Positions 1-8,050 of a stretch of 62,925 bases of DNA are shown here, in pieces (position 1 is the first letter of the stretch; each line of letters opens with the position of its first letter). The notes below the pieces were generated by a model that saw only the letters and a list, made by a program, of their open reading frames with translations, ran no database searches and was not told where the DNA came from. The DNA is from Caballeronia udeis (GTDB taxonomy: Bacteria; Pseudomonadota; Gammaproteobacteria; Burkholderiales; Burkholderiaceae). The position numbers and the translations under genes are program-made. The stretch spans positions 1 through 62,925 of the forward strand of contig NZ_FCOK02000056.1 in assembly GCF_001544555.2 (NCBI RefSeq). Reading direction: 5' to 3'.

Positions 1-303
1 CGGTGCTCGCCAGAGCCACCGATGTGTGAAACCCTCCTTCTCCGAACACGGATACCCACACGCTTCGCCACCAGTGATTGAACCTGCCCAAGGAACATCC
101 CGCGCTATCCGCGTAAACCCCTCCATCAAATTTATATGGACCACGAACCACGTCGCCAACCCACCAGGAAATGAGGCAGCAAAAATGCGTAAGGCCGAGC
201 AGATTCCTCAGCATTAGTGCTTGCCCGAGAGCACTGGTGGCGAAGCGTGTTCATGTCAGGATTCGCGAGAAGGAGGGGTTCACACATCCGTCGCTCTGGC
301 GAG
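1..303. repeat. Long imperfect inverted repeat (arms 1-76 and 232-303)
   Basis: The first 76 bases reappear in reverse complement at 232-303 with only scattered mismatches. Shared blocks include GGTGCTCGCCAGAG, GATGTGTGAA, CCTCCTTCTC and ACACGCTTCGCCACCAGTG. About 155 bases separate the arms. The left arm starts at base 1 of the window, so it may extend further out. No transposase or open frame of recognisable family is inside. It could be a non-autonomous mobile element or a duplicated dispersed repeat inserted in opposite orientation. Confidence 0.75.
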
Positions 304-491
304 CACCGTGCTTTTGGGGCACCTATGAATAGAAACTGCACGCTGTGGACACTTAGGGTAGTGCGGTTAAAAGCGTTTTCTTTGCTTCGTTTCTTTGTCG
401 CTAAGGACCAAGAAATGACGTGCCGCCACGCACAGTGGCTAATAGTGATAAAGAGAATATCCGACTCTCGCAGACCACTAACGCTGAAAGC

Positions 492-608
492 AGCAACCCG
501 GCATTGACCCCGACCGCTAACCCCAGAACCTAGCAACCGGCACTGACCCCAACCGCTAACCCCAGAACCTAGCAACCGGCACTGACCCCAACCGCTACCC
601 CCAGAACC
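492..608. repeat. 39-bp tandem repeat, three copies
   Basis: Three head-to-tail copies at about 492-531, 532-570 and 571-608, each beginning AGCAACC and ending CCCCAGAACC. The first copy is one base longer and slightly diverged; the last two are nearly identical. It lies just past the 3' end of the ABC transporter operon, which ends at 641. A 39-bp unit keeps a reading frame, so an open frame runs through it on the minus strand, but nothing else supports coding. Confidence 0.85.
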
Positions 609-640
609 ACCAAAACGTCCACCGGCGCGAGCGAAAACCT

Positions 641-1984
641 TCAGGACTCTACGTCTTCCAGGCTGAACAGTTCGGTCTGGTCGTTGTAGGAGAACACTTC
701 ACCGTAGCGCCCCCAGTTGATCACCGAATCCAGCGTGTCTTCCGCGGCGCCATCGGTCAGGAAATCTTCCAGCTCCTGCTCGAAGCGCACCCGCGGAGCC
801 CGGTGTCCCGGGCGCTCGTTCAGCACCTTCTTGATCCGCGCGGCCAGCGGCACGTGCTTCAACAGATGATCGGCAAACATCATCTTGCGTTCGTGGGTAC
901 CCAGTTCGGCGAACACATGGGCCGCGGGCGTCAGGTAGATATCCCCTTCGCGCAGTTCTGCGAAACCCAGGTGCTGCAGCATTTCCGCGATCGGGAACAG
1001 GTCGTCCACTTCCAGATGCAGCGACCGCGCAATCACCGGCATGTCCGCACGCCCGTTGTAGGGCGCCACCGCGAGCGTTTCAATCAGGCCGGCCAGCAAG
1101 TTGGTCGACACATGCGGCAAGCGGCTGCCAAACTCGAGCGTCTGCTTTGTCGCTCCTTCGGCTTGCCGTGCCGTCATCTTGGCGTAGATTTCATCAACGA
1201 GCGACCTGAACGCCGTATCGAGACGATTGCGAGGATGCGGGAACGGCACCTTGATCTCGGCGATCACCCGCCCCGGATTCGACGACAACACCATGATCCG
1301 GTCACACATGAACACCGCTTCCTCAATGTTGTGCGTCACGATCAGCACCGACTTGATCGGCATCTTGCCCTGCGTCCAGAGGTCGAGCAGGTCAGTACGC
1401 AAGTTCTCGGCTGTCAGCACGTCGAGCGCGGAGAACGGCTCGTCCATCAGCAAGAGCGTAGGGTCGACGACGAGCGCGCGCGCAAACCCCACGCGCTGGC
1501 GCATGCCGCCCGACAGCTCGCGCGGGTAGGCGTTCTCGAAGCCGTCGAGACCGATCAGGTCGATTGCTGCAAGCGCCCGCGCCCGTCGAGGCGCAGCACC
1601 CACTCCCTGCGCCTCAAGCCCTGCTTCCACGTTCTGAAGCACGGTCAGCCAGGGGAACAGCGCGAAGGTCTGGAACACCATGGCGACGCCGTCGGCGGGG
1701 CCTTCCAGCGGTTTGCCTTTATAGGTGACATTGCCGGTGGTCGGCTCGATCAGGCCCGCGATGATCCGCAGCAACGTCGACTTGCCCGAGCCAGAGCGTC
1801 CGAGCAACCCGACGATCTCACCCTCGCGCAACGAGAGGTTCACGCCGTCGAGCACGAGCAGGTCGCCCTGGCTTTTCTTGAAGCCCCGGGACACATCCTT
1901 GACGTTCAGTATCTCTTCAGTAGCGCGGGAAGCGGGGCTCGCCGGCGTCACGGGGGAAGCCACGTTGAAGTCTGAATTTGGCAT
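641..1984 (-). CDS. ABC transporter ATP-binding protein, NitT/TauT type with C-terminal AAA-associated domain
   Basis: Cytoplasmic ATPase subunit of an importer of the nitrate/sulfonate/taurine class. Visible motifs are Walker A GRSGSGKST (residues 62-70), a Q-loop in MVFQTF (102-107), the signature LSGGMRQR (157-164) and Walker B LLLMDEP (177-183). The ATPase part ends near residue 270. About 150 further residues form the winged-helix-like AAA-associated domain seen on some members of this class, thought to be regulatory, which makes the protein longer (447 aa) than the usual 260. It starts 12 bases after the permease gene, so the two are one operon. No periplasmic binding protein gene is adjacent, so the substrate cannot be named. 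Confidence 0.9.
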   Translation of the reverse strand: MPNSDFNVASPVTPASPASRATEEILNVKDVSRGFKKSQGDLLVLDGVNLSLREGEIVGLLGRSGSGKSTLLRIIAGLIEPTTGNVTYKGKPLEGPADGVAMVFQTFALFPWLTVLQNVEAGLEAQGVGAAPRRARALAAIDLIGLDGFENAYPRELSGGMRQRVGFARALVVDPTLLLMDEPFSALDVLTAENLRTDLLDLWTQGKMPIKSVLIVTHNIEEAVFMCDRIMVLSSNPGRVIAEIKVPFPHPRNRLDTAFRSLVDEIYAKMTARQAEGATKQTLEFGSRLPHVSTNLLAGLIETLAVAPYNGRADMPVIARSLHLEVDDLFPIAEMLQHLGFAELREGDIYLTPAAHVFAELGTHERKMMFADHLLKHVPLAARIKKVLNERPGHRAPRVRFEQELEDFLTDGAAEDTLDSVINWGRYGEVFSYNDQTELFSLEDVES

Positions 1985-1996
1985 GGAGATAGGTCC

Positions 1997-3748
1997 TCAA
2001 TCGGCTCGAAGCTTGGCTTCAGCAAAGGTGTACATGGGGCGCCACAGTAGGCGGTTGAAAAGCGTGACGAACAACGACATGACGGCGATGCCCAGGATGA
2101 TCTTCGGATAGTCGCCCGCAGCGGTGGTCTGCGCGATGTAAGCGCCCAGGCCATGCGCGGCCAACTTGGTGTCGCCCCACTGGACGAACTCGGCCACGAT
2201 ACTGGCGTTCCACGCGCCGCCCGAGGCGGTAATCGCACCCGTCACGTAATACGGAAAAATGCCCGGCAGCATGGCCTGACGCCACCATTGCCAGCCGCGA
2301 ATCCGGAAGTTGGTGGCCACCTCGCGGTAGTCATTCGGGTACGACGTCGCGCCCGCAATCACGTTGAACAGGATGTACCACTGCGTGCCAAGCACGATAA
2401 GCGGCGACAACCAGATATCCGGGTTCAGGTGAAAGCGGACAATCACGATCACGAAGATGGGAAACAAAAGGTTTGCCGGAAAGGCCGCCAGAAATTGCGC
2501 GACCGGCTGCACTTTCTCGGCGAGCGCGGGACGCAATCCGATCATCACGCCGAGCGGAACCCAGATCATCGATGAGATCGCGATCAGGATCACCACGCGC
2601 AGCAACGTGATCAGTCCGAGGACAAACACGTGGCCGACTTCATCCAGGCCGACACCGGTGCGCACATAGCTGACCACGCGCCAGACCACATAAAGCGTGA
2701 GCGCGATGACCAGGATGCTCCAGACGATGTCGCCGAAGCGCGAGGGCGTCTTGCGCTTCGTCATCCGCAAGCTCGCGCCACTGAACGAAGGCAGGCGCAT
2801 CGGGATGCGTGCCGCGGTGGCGAAGACCCAGCCGGCCGGCACGAGCAAGCGGTGGATCAGGCGCGTGCGTCGAACCAGACCGAGCACCCACGACTCCGGC
2901 GCGACTCCGGAACTGCTCGTTTCCATGCGGAACTTGTCGGCCCAGGCGACCAGCGGGCGAAACAACAACTGGTCGTAGCCGAGGATCACGACGGTCATCG
3001 CGAGGATGACCCAGCCTATCGCGCCCATGTTCCTTTCGGTGATCGCCTGCGCGAGATACGCGCCTATGCCCGGCAGCGTGATCGTGTTGTTGCCGACCGT
3101 GATCGCCTCGGAGGCCACCACGAAGAACCAGCCGCCGGACATCGACATCATCATGTTCCAGATGAGGCCCGGCATCGAGAAGGGGACTTCCAGTTTCCAG
3201 AATCGCTGCCATCCCGTCAGGTGGAAGCTGCGGGCGACTTCCTGCAGATCTCGCGGCGTCGTGCGCAATGACTGATAGAAGCTGAACGTCATGTTCCACG
3301 CCTGGCTCGTGAAGATCGCGAAGATCGCCGCGCATTCAGCGCCCGCCACGCGCGTTGGAAACAACGCGATAAAGAACGTGACGGTGAACGAGATATAGCC
3401 AAGGACCGGAACCGACTGCAGGATGTCCAGGATCGGCACCAGCACCTTTTCTGCGCGACGGCTCTTGGCCGCGAGGGTGCCGTAGATGAGCGTGAACAAC
3501 AGCGAAGCGATCATGGCGGCGAGCATCCGCAAGGTCGTACGCAGTGCGTATTCAGGCAGGTTCGCCGGGTCGAGCGAGATGACCTGCGTCTTGAGCGTGG
3601 CGATCGGCGCCATGGTCTGATGGAAGCCGATGGCCGTCATTGCAATAACGCAGATGATCAGCGGGAACGCGACGAAGTCCCATCGGTTAGGCAGCAGGCG
3701 CCAGGCGGACGCGTTAGCCGTGCGGTTCAGGTTGAATCCGAAGTCCAT
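1997..3748 (-). CDS. ABC transporter permease, two permease domains fused
   Basis: Inner-membrane channel of the importer encoded with the downstream ATPase. The 583-residue protein holds two binding-protein-dependent permease domains in tandem, each with about six membrane segments. Each domain carries an EAA-type coupling loop: EVARSFHLTGWQRFWKLEVP near residue 165 and EVATNFRIRGWQWWRQAMLP near 470. A single polypeptide can therefore replace the usual permease dimer. The ATG at 3748 follows CGGAGAATAT, a good ribosome binding site. It is the first gene of the operon. The substrate is unknown; sulfonate, nitrate and related anions are the family's usual cargo. Confidence 0.9.
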   Translation of the reverse strand: MDFGFNLNRTANASAWRLLPNRWDFVAFPLIICVIAMTAIGFHQTMAPIATLKTQVISLDPANLPEYALRTTLRMLAAMIASLLFTLIYGTLAAKSRRAEKVLVPILDILQSVPVLGYISFTVTFFIALFPTRVAGAECAAIFAIFTSQAWNMTFSFYQSLRTTPRDLQEVARSFHLTGWQRFWKLEVPFSMPGLIWNMMMSMSGGWFFVVASEAITVGNNTITLPGIGAYLAQAITERNMGAIGWVILAMTVVILGYDQLLFRPLVAWADKFRMETSSSGVAPESWVLGLVRRTRLIHRLLVPAGWVFATAARIPMRLPSFSGASLRMTKRKTPSRFGDIVWSILVIALTLYVVWRVVSYVRTGVGLDEVGHVFVLGLITLLRVVILIAISSMIWVPLGVMIGLRPALAEKVQPVAQFLAAFPANLLFPIFVIVIVRFHLNPDIWLSPLIVLGTQWYILFNVIAGATSYPNDYREVATNFRIRGWQWWRQAMLPGIFPYYVTGAITASGGAWNASIVAEFVQWGDTKLAAHGLGAYIAQTTAAGDYPKIILGIAVMSLFVTLFNRLLWRPMYTFAEAKLRAD

Positions 3749-4476
3749 ATATTCTCCGAACAGCTATGCATGAAAACATGACGGCGGCCCTTCTGGGTCC
3801 GGGCCTTGAGTTGCCGCCATGCGTTGATTCACCGATGCAGACAGATGAACGCATCGGCATGCGACTGAGCCGCGATAAAAACGTGAACTGTAAGGTTTGA
3901 TTGTTAAGGAATGCGGCCAGGCAATAGCATGCACGCGACTAGCCCGGAACCGATTTGCCCGGGTAATTTCGACCGTTCTTTCTGGACGGCCCGACACTAC
4001 TACAAACCGTGTTTCAGGCACAACCTCGGAGGCGTAACTTGTCCATATTTTCCGGGCGTTGCCGGGCTATTAAGGCGGTTTTTTGAAGATCGCATACCTG
4101 CGAGGGTTCTAACGGCGCGCCGACGTCAGGTCAGCATCCGCTTAACGTATAAGCAAGCTGCGGGGTTTATCGGATTTTTTGAAGGCTGGAGAGACTCGAC
4201 GACATTTCGATTGCCTTGCGGCCGCTTGGCGAATGTGCTTGATAGAGGCCCGGACTCAACTCGGGTCAGCCGGGCCCGCCGTGGTGGCAGCGCGCCTGTA
4301 TGCGTCGCGCCGGGATGATGGTCGCCCGGGCTCTGGACAGGACAAATCGAAAGAAGTTAGTTGTACCTTCTTTTACGGAACTTCCAATCCGGTTGTCGAG
4401 GATGTCAAAGTTACGCTGGTTTTCATCTTGAATGCTGAAAACCAGCGCGGTGCAGCTGGAATGTTCCTGCGGTCTG
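3749..4476. other. Intergenic region, no gene recognised
   Basis: This 728-base stretch separates the ABC operon start from the end of the ferritin-like gene. Open frames here have no recognisable domain or good start site. It should hold the promoter of the leftward ABC operon near 3749-3900. The only clear structure is a 12-bp perfect stem at 4414-4447. Confidence 0.5.
4414..4447 (-). terminator. Hairpin 3' of the ferritin-like gene
   Basis: Arms CGCTGGTTTTCA (4414-4425) and TGAAAACCAGCG (4436-4447) pair perfectly over 12 bp around a 10-base loop, 30 bases past the stop codon at 4477. There is no strong T-run after it on the minus strand, so it may protect the 3' end or terminate only weakly. 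Confidence 0.45.
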
Positions 4477-5448
4477 TCAGGCGCTCATGTGCAGCGTACC
4501 GTTGACGCCTACCGGGAAGAAACCGCCTTGCGTGACCGCCGCACTCGTCAGGTAGACAATGTTCAGGACATTCCCGTAGTTGCGGCTGAACGCGAGGCCG
4601 TTGGAATCGAGCGGGACAATGTTCGAGCTGCCGGGTGTTGCTCCGGAAATGCCCCGGTCATCGTTGCCGACGTTGTCGAGCGAGTCGCGTGCAGCGGAGA
4701 TTGCGTTAGCCGACGCGATGAGTCCGAGCGACGGGTTCGCAATGCCTTTTGCGTACAGCACCGTGCGCACAAGACCAGCGTGATAAGCCTCGGCGGCGAG
4801 AATGCCCGCGGCAGCTGACAAATAGGTCGGGTTCGAGATCAGCGGCGCCGCGCCCTTGTAAGCCGTCACGCCGACATCCTCGAAAATGAAGGCGGCGAGC
4901 AGGAAGGTTTCGTCGTTCAGGTAAGGGTCGAAGGCCGTGCCCGCGGGAACCAGTCCGGCTGCTTGCGCTGCCTTGGAGAAGGCCCCGTTCGGATTCTGGT
5001 AGCCGACGTCGAGAGCGGGCATGGCTACCGCCGATGCACCCAGCGCCGTGCGCAGGAACGCGACATGTTCGAGTTCGTCTTTGGCGATCTCGTTTGCATA
5101 CGCCTGGACTACCGGATCGGAGAAGGTCACGGCATGCCCCGAAATGACTGTCCCCGCCGTACCCGCACCGCTCATCAGGCTGGCCGCAAGGCCCGCGCCG
5201 GTAGTTGCATACGCATAGAACGTTGCTTCGAGGTACTCGAGGTTGAGTGCAAAGTTGAGTATTTCCGGATCTGTCGGGCCACTGCTTTGCGCAGATGCAC
5301 CCGAGGAGCCGCCACCGCACGCGCCAAGGATCGTACCGCCAATGAGTCCAAGACCGACACCTCCTGCACTCCTGAAGAACTGCCTGCGTTTTGCGAGCTT
5401 GTCCGCCCGCTGCACGAGCACATCCATGACCTTTGAGTCTTCTGACAT
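4477..5448 (-). CDS. Tat-exported ferritin-like domain protein
   Basis: A 323-residue protein of the Ferritin_2 type, four-helix-bundle proteins exported to the periplasm, often of unknown role. The start at 5448 was chosen over an upstream in-frame one because CAAGGAGATGTC precedes it. The N-terminus has a twin-arginine motif RRQFFRSAG (21-29) followed by a hydrophobic stretch ending LGACGGG. Cys44 may therefore also be lipidated. Helix residues of ferritin type appear in NLEYLEATFY (69-78) and, further on, DELEHVAFLRTA. The region around 5449-5822 should carry its promoter. Members are found in stress or desiccation settings, but the function here is not proven. Confidence 0.85.
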   Translation of the reverse strand: MSEDSKVMDVLVQRADKLAKRRQFFRSAGGVGLGLIGGTILGACGGGSSGASAQSSGPTDPEILNFALNLEYLEATFYAYATTGAGLAASLMSGAGTAGTVISGHAVTFSDPVVQAYANEIAKDELEHVAFLRTALGASAVAMPALDVGYQNPNGAFSKAAQAAGLVPAGTAFDPYLNDETFLLAAFIFEDVGVTAYKGAAPLISNPTYLSAAAGILAAEAYHAGLVRTVLYAKGIANPSLGLIASANAISAARDSLDNVGNDDRGISGATPGSSNIVPLDSNGLAFSRNYGNVLNIVYLTSAAVTQGGFFPVGVNGTLHMSA

Positions 5449-5822
5449 GACATCTCCTTGAACCGTTCCGTGAACTAGCCGATACGGCGACTGCGCCCAA
5501 TGAAAGCCAGAGACGAAAAAAGCAGAGGGCAGCAGACGACGGGCCGCCAGGCGGGCTGCCTGTGTCAAACGCGATACGACCACGTGACGAAGCACGACGC
5601 GGAGCAGCAGGGCTGATCCGGCGCCTCTCATGTCACGTACGGGTAGATACGCATGTCGACCGCGAGACGGATGCGCAAGCGGTCAAAAATATTTCGAGTG
5701 ATTACCCGGGGAAGAGGGCGAAACTTTTCGGATGATCGCTTTGAAGGACTCCAAAGACATGATCCGGCATGCGATACCGGCGTTGCACCAGACGCTGGAC
5801 TGACGCGGGGCGGCGCAGGAGC
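5449..5822. other. Intergenic region between ferritin-like and Nramp genes
   Basis: The 374 bases hold the presumed leftward promoter of the ferritin-like gene and the 3' flank of the Nramp gene. Open frames present lack any recognisable family and are read as chance frames in GC-rich DNA. No terminator hairpin was found. Confidence 0.4.
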
Positions 5823-7073
5823 CTACGACGAGAAAAAGCTCAGGCCCGCACCCAGGACGCCGGCCACGGACACTGCCGCGGCGATACCGCACACAAGCCA
5901 TAGGTAGATGCCGCGAGGCCGATGCTGAGGTGGCAGCGCAGTCACGCTGAGAGCAATCAGCAAGCCCACTACCAGCGGCAGCATCAGCGCGTTAACGACC
6001 TGCGCGGCAACATTCAGCGAAATGAGGTTGGGCGCCAGCCAGACGAGAGTCGCGCTGCCAACGACCGATGCTGCATACACCCCGTAGAACCATGGCGCAC
6101 TCGCGGGCCGGTCTTCAAGGGAGCGTTTGTATCCCGCGACCTCACCCAGCCCCCAGGCCAGCGACAGCGAGCAGACAATGGCGGCCACCATCGATGCTCC
6201 GAGGACCCCCGCGCCAAACAGAAAACGTCCGACGTGTGGACCCACTGCAGCGGCAAGGACGTCGCCGATCTCACCCACGCTTTCAAAGACGTGTTGCTGA
6301 CCGTTCCTCGACAAGGTTGCCGCCACTGCGACCAGCACCGCTGCGGTGAGCAACTGCGTGAGAACTGCACCGGCGGCAGTTTCGATTCGCGCCGCGCAAT
6401 AGTCCTGGGCGCCCAGTTTTTTATCGGCGATCGCGGCCTGCTGATAGAAGATCATCCAGGGATTGAACGTCGCGCCAATCAACGCAGCGGCGAGATAACC
6501 GTAATGATGATCGGATAGCGGAAGCTGGGTCATCTGCCGGAACATGCCGGGGAGATCCGGGTGGGCATGCCAGGCGACGGCGAAGAAAGACAGTTCGAAA
6601 GCGCCAATGACGATGGCGAACTTGTCCACGCGCTTGTGCGAGCCGGTGAACACAATCCCTACGAGGAACGCCGCGGCGAGCGGCAGCGTGATCGACCGAG
6701 AGACGCCGAACATCTCTCCTATGCCGGCGACCCCTGTGAACTCGGTCACCAGCGAGCCGAGTACTGCCACGCATAATCCGGCTGCGGAGACCCATGCCCA
6801 GGCAGGACCGAAGTGTGTGCGAATCAGCTCGCCGTGACCCTGCCCGGTAAAGATACCCAGCCGGACGGTGAGTTCCTGGACCATGTAAAGCAAGGGGATG
6901 AGCGCCAGCAGGACCAGCAGGAGCTGAGAGCCCCATTGCGCGCCGCTTTGTGCCGCTGTCACCACGTTACCGGCGTCGCAGTCGGCGAGCATGACGAGCA
7001 GGCCCGGTCCCCATAGGGTGAGCCAACGCAGGCTGGGCGAGACCTTCGGTTTGAACAGCGAGGAACCAGCCAT
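5823..7073 (-). CDS. Nramp-family metal ion transporter with altered metal-site motifs
   Basis: Inner-membrane secondary transporter of 416 residues with about 11 hydrophobic segments, in line with Nramp proteins. In canonical Mn/Fe Nramp the first helix carries DPGN and the sixth carries MPH. Here the first-helix site reads DCDAGN (31-36) and the sixth-helix site reads GATFNPWMIFY (200-210), so Met-Pro-His is absent. The conserved fourth-helix region KRVDKFAIVIG is present. The protein belongs to the family by overall pattern, but its metal may not be Mn or Fe; magnesium- and aluminium-transporting relatives are known in this superfamily. It stands alone, with 119 bases to the next gene. Confidence 0.8.
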   Translation of the reverse strand: MAGSSLFKPKVSPSLRWLTLWGPGLLVMLADCDAGNVVTAAQSGAQWGSQLLLVLLALIPLLYMVQELTVRLGIFTGQGHGELIRTHFGPAWAWVSAAGLCVAVLGSLVTEFTGVAGIGEMFGVSRSITLPLAAAFLVGIVFTGSHKRVDKFAIVIGAFELSFFAVAWHAHPDLPGMFRQMTQLPLSDHHYGYLAAALIGATFNPWMIFYQQAAIADKKLGAQDYCAARIETAAGAVLTQLLTAAVLVAVAATLSRNGQQHVFESVGEIGDVLAAAVGPHVGRFLFGAGVLGASMVAAIVCSLSLAWGLGEVAGYKRSLEDRPASAPWFYGVYAASVVGSATLVWLAPNLISLNVAAQVVNALMLPLVVGLLIALSVTALPPQHRPRGIYLWLVCGIAAAVSVAGVLGAGLSFFSS

Positions 7074-7192
7074 GCGGTTTGAAAGGAAGCGACGGGTGTA
7101 AGGGGTGACCGATTGTATCGAGATTTCGGTTCACCAGCCCGCGCGGCGAGCCCCTCAGCGCTGCGTGGTCAGTGGCGGCCTTTAACTACGCG

Positions 7193-8020
7193 TTAGCTAC
7201 GCGTGACGAAAGCCAGGATCGCGGCATCGAGCATGGCGGGACACTGGCGATGGGGCGAATGTCCGCACCCCGGCAACTTTGCGAGTCTGGCGTGGGGCAC
7301 ATGTGTTGCTATAGCGTCGATCTGCGCCATTGTCCCGTACTCGTCGTCATAGCCTTGCACGGCGAGCAGCGGGCGCCGGATGGAAGACAGGCGGTCCGTG
7401 ATGTCCCAGTGCCTGAACGCCGGGTTCAGCCAGATATCGTTCCATCCGTAGAAGGCTGAATCGACATCGGCGTGGTATCGCGACAACCTGGTTCGCAGGT
7501 CGCCCTGCGTGTAGAGAGCGGTTGCCTCCGCGATTGCCTTGACGGACACATCTTCAACGAACACATGCGGCGCAATGGCAATCGCGCCATCCAGCGCGTC
7601 AGGAAAAGCCGCCGCGTAAAGCAACGCGATAGAACCACCGTCGCTATGACCGATGACCCACATCCGGGCACGTTCGGTGCTGTCTATGGCAAGGCCGTCG
7701 AGCAACGCCGGGAGAACCTCATGAGCCTGCCGGTGCATGAAATCGACCGGCCATTTCACTTGCGCTGCGCGCGGTGTGGAACCGCCATAACCCGGTCGCG
7801 AATAGACGAGTCCACGGAACCCCAGTTGTTCGCATAGCTTCTGCGGCCAGTCCTTCCACATGGCAATGGAGCCCAGCCCTTCATGCAAAAAGATGGCTAT
7901 GGGGGCGCCGGTCATGTCGGCATTCAACCATTGATACTCGAGACGAAGCGCTTCGCGGCCGTCAGTTGCGGGCAGATCGGCCATGCAGATGGCGGGTGGG
8001 TGTTGTATCAAGCGGTCCAT
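7193..8020 (-). CDS. Alpha/beta hydrolase of the box cluster
   Basis: A 275-residue cytoplasmic alpha/beta-hydrolase. The nucleophile elbow is GHSDGG with Ser126, the oxyanion strand is FLHEGLGS (44-51), and the catalytic histidine is probably His254 in GCGHSPH. It is the last gene of the leftward arm of the benzoate cluster, 30 bases after the ligase. Such hydrolases recur in box clusters, where hydrolysis of a CoA thioester or lactone by-product is a reasonable guess, but the substrate is not known. The start at 8020 has no clear ribosome site; an alternative ATG lies at 7984. Confidence 0.8.
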   Translation of the reverse strand: MDRLIQHPPAICMADLPATDGREALRLEYQWLNADMTGAPIAIFLHEGLGSIAMWKDWPQKLCEQLGFRGLVYSRPGYGGSTPRAAQVKWPVDFMHRQAHEVLPALLDGLAIDSTERARMWVIGHSDGGSIALLYAAAFPDALDGAIAIAPHVFVEDVSVKAIAEATALYTQGDLRTRLSRYHADVDSAFYGWNDIWLNPAFRHWDITDRLSSIRRPLLAVQGYDDEYGTMAQIDAIATHVPHARLAKLPGCGHSPHRQCPAMLDAAILAFVTRS

Positions 8021-8050
8021 GATTTGCAGCCAGGCAATGAAGAGGAACGT

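Larger units (their letters stand above)
1..640. other. No convincing gene; repeat-rich flank
   Basis: Between the window edge and the ABC ATPase stop I see only the inverted repeat and the tandem repeat. Short open frames on both strands have no start signals and no recognisable domain. The sequence looks like a dispersed intergenic repeat. Confidence 0.6.

Noticed and set aside
803..1975. A 390-codon plus-strand frame across the ABC ATPase gene
   Set aside because: Composition is Arg/His/Gln-rich and lies opposite a clear ATPase with all motifs.
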